Source: Massilia soli
GTDB taxonomy: Bacteria > Pseudomonadota > Gammaproteobacteria > Burkholderiales > Burkholderiaceae_D
Assembly: GCF_016809835.1 (NCBI RefSeq)
Contig: NZ_JAFBIL020000003.1
Span: forward strand, 434,001 to 498,000
Length of the DNA: 64,000 nucleotides
Reading direction: 5' to 3'
In this document: positions 63,609 to 64,000 of the stretch, one piece after another
Layout: every line of letters starts with the position of its first letter
How positions within the stretch are numbered: position 1 is the first letter of the stretch
Program-made: the position numbers and the translations under genes
The notes under the pieces: generated by a model
What the model saw: only the letters and a program-made list of their open reading frames with translations
Databases searched by the model: none
Told to the model about the DNA's origin: nothing

Positions 63609-64000
63609 GCCAGCAGATTAATCTTTTCAACCCGGTTTTCCTGAAGCAGAAGAAAATCTTCAGCAGCTTCGCCATGGCGCAAGCGCTGGGTGTGCTGCTG
63701 GTCGGTTCGCTGGCGATGGTTGCTTACGGCAAGCATCACGTCAACACGCTTGAAAAAGAAGCGCAAATGGTCAACGCGCAACTGGTGCAAAAGCAGGCGC
63801 GCCAGGCGATGGTCAATGCCGAGTTCGCGCCGCGTACGCCAAGTCCGGCACTGGAGGCCGAGATCGCCGAAGCGGACGGCCAGCTACGCGCGCTGCAGCG
63901 CGTCGCCGGGGTCCTGGAGCGTGGTGAACTGGGTAACACCACCGGTTTTTCCCCTTACTACAAGGCACTGGCGCGCCAGAATGTGAGCGGCCTGTGGCTG
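63605..64000 (+). CDS. PilN-like MSHA biogenesis protein, C-terminus cut by window edge
   Basis: This frame starts with TTG in a TTGA overlap with the mshI stop and is open to the window end (132 residues visible). The start (M)SQQINLFNPVFLKQKKIFS is the short cytoplasmic PilN-type leader, which in PilN contacts PilM. One membrane helix follows (about 24-42, ALGVLLVGSLAMVAY), then a periplasmic coiled coil (LEKEAQMVNAQLVQKQ). It probably corresponds to MshJ or the MshI2-type protein of other loci. The unusual TTG start and the overlap suggest coupled translation with mshI. Confidence 0.85.
   Translation, partial: MSQQINLFNPVFLKQKKIFSSFAMAQALGVLLVGSLAMVAYGKHHVNTLEKEAQMVNAQLVQKQARQAMVNAEFAPRTPSPALEAEIAEADGQLRALQRVAGVLERGELGNTTGFSPYYKALARQNVSGLWL

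Overview
The window is high-GC, dense bacterial DNA that looks chromosomal and most resembles a betaproteobacterium of the Oxalobacteraceae (Massilia, Duganella or Janthinobacterium type). This rests on gene content: a complete-looking MSHA pilus locus, PEP-CTERM proteins, beta-oxidation genes, a bifunctional MaoC/phosphate acetyltransferase next to fabI, and a DUF6701-type MshQ. It is inference, because the window holds no rRNA or other phylogenetic marker. There are no insertion sequences, phage genes or CRISPR arrays. The only RNA gene seen is a tRNA-Leu(UAA).

Positions 1-9063 hold a mostly minus-strand signalling block: a zinc-ribbon-like protein cut by the window edge, a PP2C phosphatase, a divergent FtsW/RodA-type (SEDS) membrane protein with FHA-like N-terminal segments, a Hanks-type Ser/Thr kinase, an unrecognised 496-residue protein and a small SH3-like membrane protein. 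An MFS exporter and a GNAT acetyltransferase lie inside the block. A 24-bp hairpin covers the kinase ribosome-binding site. Positions 9267-18111 carry secreted or envelope proteins: a metallophosphoesterase, an M28 peptidase, a PQQ-type sugar dehydrogenase, two tandemly duplicated beta-helix proteins and a PIG-L deacetylase. Positions 18236-22804 hold a chemoreceptor, a histidine kinase with an RsbT-like N-terminus and UDP-galactopyranose mutase. Positions 22932-28433 hold an Ldh-type oxidoreductase and an adaptor/permease/ATPase export system.

Positions 28656-37829 form a fabI - maoC/pta - P-type ATPase operon, a fused double PEP-CTERM protein and a second, convergent P-type ATPase. After the tRNA come a solitary ParB-like protein, a penicillin-acylase-type Ntn hydrolase, thymidine kinase, a small HExxH membrane protein, a Prc-type protease and a glycine-rich PEP-CTERM protein. 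Positions 46298-52746 are an acyl-CoA catabolism island. It has a pair of acyl-CoA dehydrogenases of which only one shows the usual catalytic Glu, a pair of MaoC hydratases, and on the opposite strand a separate dehydrogenase, an aminoglycoside-phosphotransferase-like kinase and a histidine phosphatase.

Positions 52998-64000 are the MSHA pilus locus: mshE, mshG, a minor prepilin, mshA, mshC, mshD, mshO, mshP and mshQ. It is followed by mshI and the start of a PilN-like gene that runs off the window. Most of these genes overlap by a few bases, so they are probably translationally coupled. The gene order differs from Vibrio cholerae, where the mshI-type genes come before mshE. Where an upstream start codon lacked a ribosome-binding site, a downstream start is given and the reason stated.
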